DNA of 64,000 nt from Nonlabens sp. (GTDB taxonomy: Bacteria > Bacteroidota > Bacteroidia > Flavobacteriales > Flavobacteriaceae), in NCBI RefSeq assembly GCF_018401815.1, contig NZ_JAGYKG010000006.1:124001-188000 (forward strand). The letters run 5' to 3'. Made by a program: the position numbers and the translations under genes. The number at the start of each line of letters is the position of its first letter. Position 1 is the first letter of the stretch. Under the pieces are notes generated by a model. It saw only the letters and a program-made list of their open reading frames with translations, had not been told where the DNA came from and made no database searches. Shown in pieces: positions 63,846 through 64,000 of the stretch.

Positions 63846-64000
63846 ATGAGAAACAAGCGGAAAATTTTAATTGAGCAATTGGAACAAAAGCTACAACCTT
63901 TCTCTCCAACTAGAAAAGTCTTGGTCCCTTAACGTGGATGGACCAACACCATTCGTACAACGCTACATATGACAATGGCCCAACTTGGGGCCAAACTAAA
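63846..64000 (+). pseudogene. Mobile mystery protein A, interrupted by an in-frame stop
   Basis: MRNKRKILIEQLEQKLQPFS is the usual start of mobile mystery protein A, an HTH protein carried by mobile elements with a Fic-type partner (mobile mystery protein B). A TAA at 63930-63932 stops the frame after 28 codons, and the same frame continues with RGWTNTIRTTLHMTMAQLGA, the conserved HTH region, to the window end. One nonsense change or a sequencing error explains it. Confidence 0.7.

Overview
The window is a chromosome segment from a marine-type member of the Flavobacteriaceae (Bacteroidota). The evidence is a T9SS sorting domain, the acpP-fabF-rnc-IPExxxVDY-pyk operon, LytS/LytTR signalling proteins with a CarboxypepD-like domain, lipoproteins with Bacteroidota-style lipoboxes, and promoters of the TTTG-N17-19-TAnnTTTG class. 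The genus cannot be fixed from this sequence alone.

Layout. (1) 1-5300 is accessory DNA: two related, decaying lipoprotein/polymorphic-toxin genes with a candidate immunity gene between them, sharing a 137-bp exact direct repeat; a 32-bp perfect palindrome; a small membrane ORF; and a dead IS3-family element. It ends at tRNA-Ala(GGC). (2) 5400-24100 is core: MATE transporter, a tiny membrane protein coupled to a QueD-like enzyme, CocE-type hydrolase, M13 peptidase, a 1115-aa T9SS-secreted BNR-repeat protein, tag, aat, DUF3127, flavin reductase, M28 peptidase and an epimerase-like protein. (3) 24100-25600 is decayed DNA with a MITE-like element and the C-terminal relic of a penicillin-binding protein 1C gene. 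(4) 25600-50500 is core: CYTH, dinB, a decayed IS3-family element, the pyk-acpP operon, purN-rnhA, feoA-feoB, murI, a histidine kinase/unknown/LytTR operon, a vWA lipoprotein and mutS. (5) tRNA-Gly and tRNA-Leu(UAA) at 50543-50757 mark the left edge of an 11-kb island. (6) After the island come an AbiE-type toxin-antitoxin pair and a broken mobile mystery protein A gene.

The main candidate for an undescribed system is the island at 50757-61729. Both sides carry two tandem 112-bp units, each including the 3' end of tRNA-Leu(UAA). Inside, apart from one apparently intact IS3-family element, nine same-strand genes run from 53687 to 61074: a TerB-like/zinc-ribbon protein, an SPFH-domain protein with a C-terminal GYF_2 domain, a small GYF_2 protein, a four-helix membrane protein, and five exported proteins (two of them paralogues, one DUF6175-like). 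The layout suggests a cytoplasmic membrane-platform half and an envelope half working together. The function is unknown; defence or envelope stress are hypotheses. I see no integrase in the island.

A second genome-scale signal is the perfect palindrome CGCTTTCGCGAAAGCG, seen nine times (seven exact, or with one end base changed; one more with two changes; one truncated composite copy is extra). It lies both between and inside genes, mostly read in frame as Ala-Phe-Ala-Lys-Ala. All copies lie between 9.7 and 47.6 kb. I saw none in the accessory DNA at either end, which fits recent acquisition of those regions.
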